Source: an uncultured Christensenellaceae bacterium (GTDB taxonomy: Bacteria > Bacillota > Clostridia > Christensenellales > Christensenellaceae). Taken from it: a DNA stretch of 14,432 bases. The translations under genes were made by a program, and so were the position numbers. The notes below the pieces were generated by a model that did no database searches, was not told the DNA's origin, and saw nothing but the letters and a program-made list of their open reading frames with translations. The DNA is taken from assembly GCA_934373295.1 (NCBI GenBank), contig CAKROK010000056.1, positions 1-14,432 on the forward strand, written 5' to 3'. This document shows positions 13,312 through 14,432 of this stretch, one piece after another; positions within the stretch are counted from its first letter, which is position 1, and each line of letters starts with the position of its first letter.

Positions 13312-14432
13312 ATGGAACAAACTGAATTATTCGGTAAAGAAAAGATAAGCAAGCTGCTGTTAAAGCTCGCGCCGCCCGTGATGCTGGCGCAGCTCATTCA
13401 GGCGCTTTATAATATCGTCGACAGCTTTTTCGTCGGGAGATTTTCCGATTCCGGCTTGACGGCGCTGTCCATAATCTATCCCCTACAGCTTTTGATGATA
13501 GCGCTGGCCGTTGGCACGGGCGTGGGCATAAACACCGTGATGGCGGCCAAGCTGGGCAGGGGAGAAAGACGCGAGGCGGATGAGTACGCCGGAGTGGGGA
13601 CGCCGCTCGCGGTAGTGCTCTGGTTTATATTCGCCGTGGTATGCTTCTTCATAATGCCTGCATATGCGCGCATGTCCACGTCGTCGCAGGCCGTCATCCG
13701 TGACGTAACTGTTTACGGCAGGATAGTCTGCGTATTCAGCTTCGGGCTGTTTTTAGAGAGCATATGGACAAAGGTGCTGCAATCAAACGGCGACATGAAA
13801 ACGCCCATGTTTGCGCAGATAATGGGCGCGGTGACGAATATCGTCTTAGACCCGATACTCATTTTCGGTTTGCTCGGGATGCCTAAAATGGGCATTGCGG
13901 GCGCTGCCGTCGCGACGGTCGCGGGGCAGATAGTCGCGGCGCTCATCGTAATGAAAAAGGGCTTCAGAAAATCGCCAAAATGGGAGGTATATCCGCACCA
14001 TATCGCGAGGATTTTTAAGTTAGGCATACCTAATATACTCATGCAGTCGGCGTATACCTTTTACATTTTGGGGCTAAACCTCATTCTGGCTGAATTCAGC
14101 GATCAGGCGGTGACAGCGCTCGGCATATACTATAAGTGGCAGACGTTCTTCTTTATCCCGCTGGGCGCGATGCAGACGTGCATAGTGCCCATGATAAGCT
14201 ATAACTATGCCGCGAGGAACATCGATAGATGTAAAAAGACGCTTTGGGCATCCGTGCTGTTCGGCGTGGCGCTCATGGCGATAGGTATGCTTTGCTTTTT
14301 ATGCATTCCTGCGCAGATGCTCGGGGTATTCTCGACAGATCCGCGCTTGATCGAGTTCGGCAGCGTGGGCTTTAGATTCGTGGGAGTGAGCTTTATCCCA
14401 CTGGTGACGTCGCTCATATTCCCCGTGTTCTT
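13312..14432 (+). CDS. MATE family multidrug efflux transporter, 3' end missing
   Basis: 373 codons are present and the frame stays open to the right edge; MATE proteins are usually 440-460 aa, so about 70-90 residues are missing. The start is ATG 13312 with GAGG 7 bases before it. Family features are LAPPVMLAQLIQALYNIVDSFFVGR at the start of the first domain, LYFxxxGxxGxGxNTVMAAKLGRG-like text after the second segment (ALAVGTGVGINTVMAAKLG), KVLQSNGDMKTPM, and GIAGAAVATVAGQ at the end of the first half. The second half begins near KLGIPNILMQ. These proteins export cationic drugs or metabolites using a sodium or proton gradient. It shares the azlCD transcript; a functional link to amino acid export is not established. 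Confidence 0.93.
   Translation, partial: MEQTELFGKEKISKLLLKLAPPVMLAQLIQALYNIVDSFFVGRFSDSGLTALSIIYPLQLLMIALAVGTGVGINTVMAAKLGRGERREADEYAGVGTPLAVVLWFIFAVVCFFIMPAYARMSTSSQAVIRDVTVYGRIVCVFSFGLFLESIWTKVLQSNGDMKTPMFAQIMGAVTNIVLDPILIFGLLGMPKMGIAGAAVATVAGQIVAALIVMKKGFRKSPKWEVYPHHIARIFKLGIPNILMQSAYTFYILGLNLILAEFSDQAVTALGIYYKWQTFFFIPLGAMQTCIVPMISYNYAARNIDRCKKTLWASVLFGVALMAIGMLCFLCIPAQMLGVFSTDPRLIEFGSVGFRFVGVSFIPLVTSLIFPVF

Noticed and set aside
1..14432. CRISPR arrays, tRNA or rRNA genes, insertion sequences
   Set aside because: No regularly spaced repeats, cloverleaf, rRNA-like stretch or transposase was seen on either strand by eye.

Overview
The window looks like chromosomal DNA of an anaerobic, probably gut-dwelling, low-to-mid GC Clostridia-type Firmicute. 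The clues are a tetrahydrofolate riboswitch driving a folate ECF transporter gene, strong AGGAGG ribosome sites, housekeeping-type promoters with 17-bp spacers, lipoprotein-type ABC receptors, and a bile-salt-hydrolase-type Ntn hydrolase. The species cannot be named from this stretch.

Layout. Bases 2-121 hold the last codons of a plus-strand gene (NAD-dependent epimerase/reductase type), separated by a long hairpin from minus-strand genes that run converging on it. From 198 to 11786 every gene is on the minus strand, in transcription blocks. (a) Promoter and THF riboswitch (about 3557-3691), then folT, folC, fchA and folD: folate uptake, polyglutamylation and C1-folate interconversion. (b) A sodium symporter (NSS family) coupled to an AlaX-type alanyl-tRNA editing gene, ending at the folT promoter. 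(c) A polar amino acid ABC importer (receptor, permease, ATPase) with an internal hairpin after the receptor gene and a strong terminator. (d) A TtcA-family tRNA thiolase. (e) A choloylglycine hydrolase with its own promoter and terminator. (f) An unrecognised membrane-anchored coiled-coil protein. At about 11.9 kb transcription diverges: a small XRE-type regulator, then azlC-azlD (branched-chain amino acid exporter) and a MATE efflux gene that runs off the right edge.

How the genes work together. The folate operon is the best-resolved system. Its folD product lacks the family's catalytic lysine and glutamine, while the gene next to it encodes a separate cyclohydrolase of the FchA type. I infer that the normally bifunctional FolD step is split over two proteins here, under folate-sensing RNA control. 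Amino acid traffic is the second theme: symporter, ABC importer and AzlCD exporter, with AlaX and TtcA acting on tRNA.
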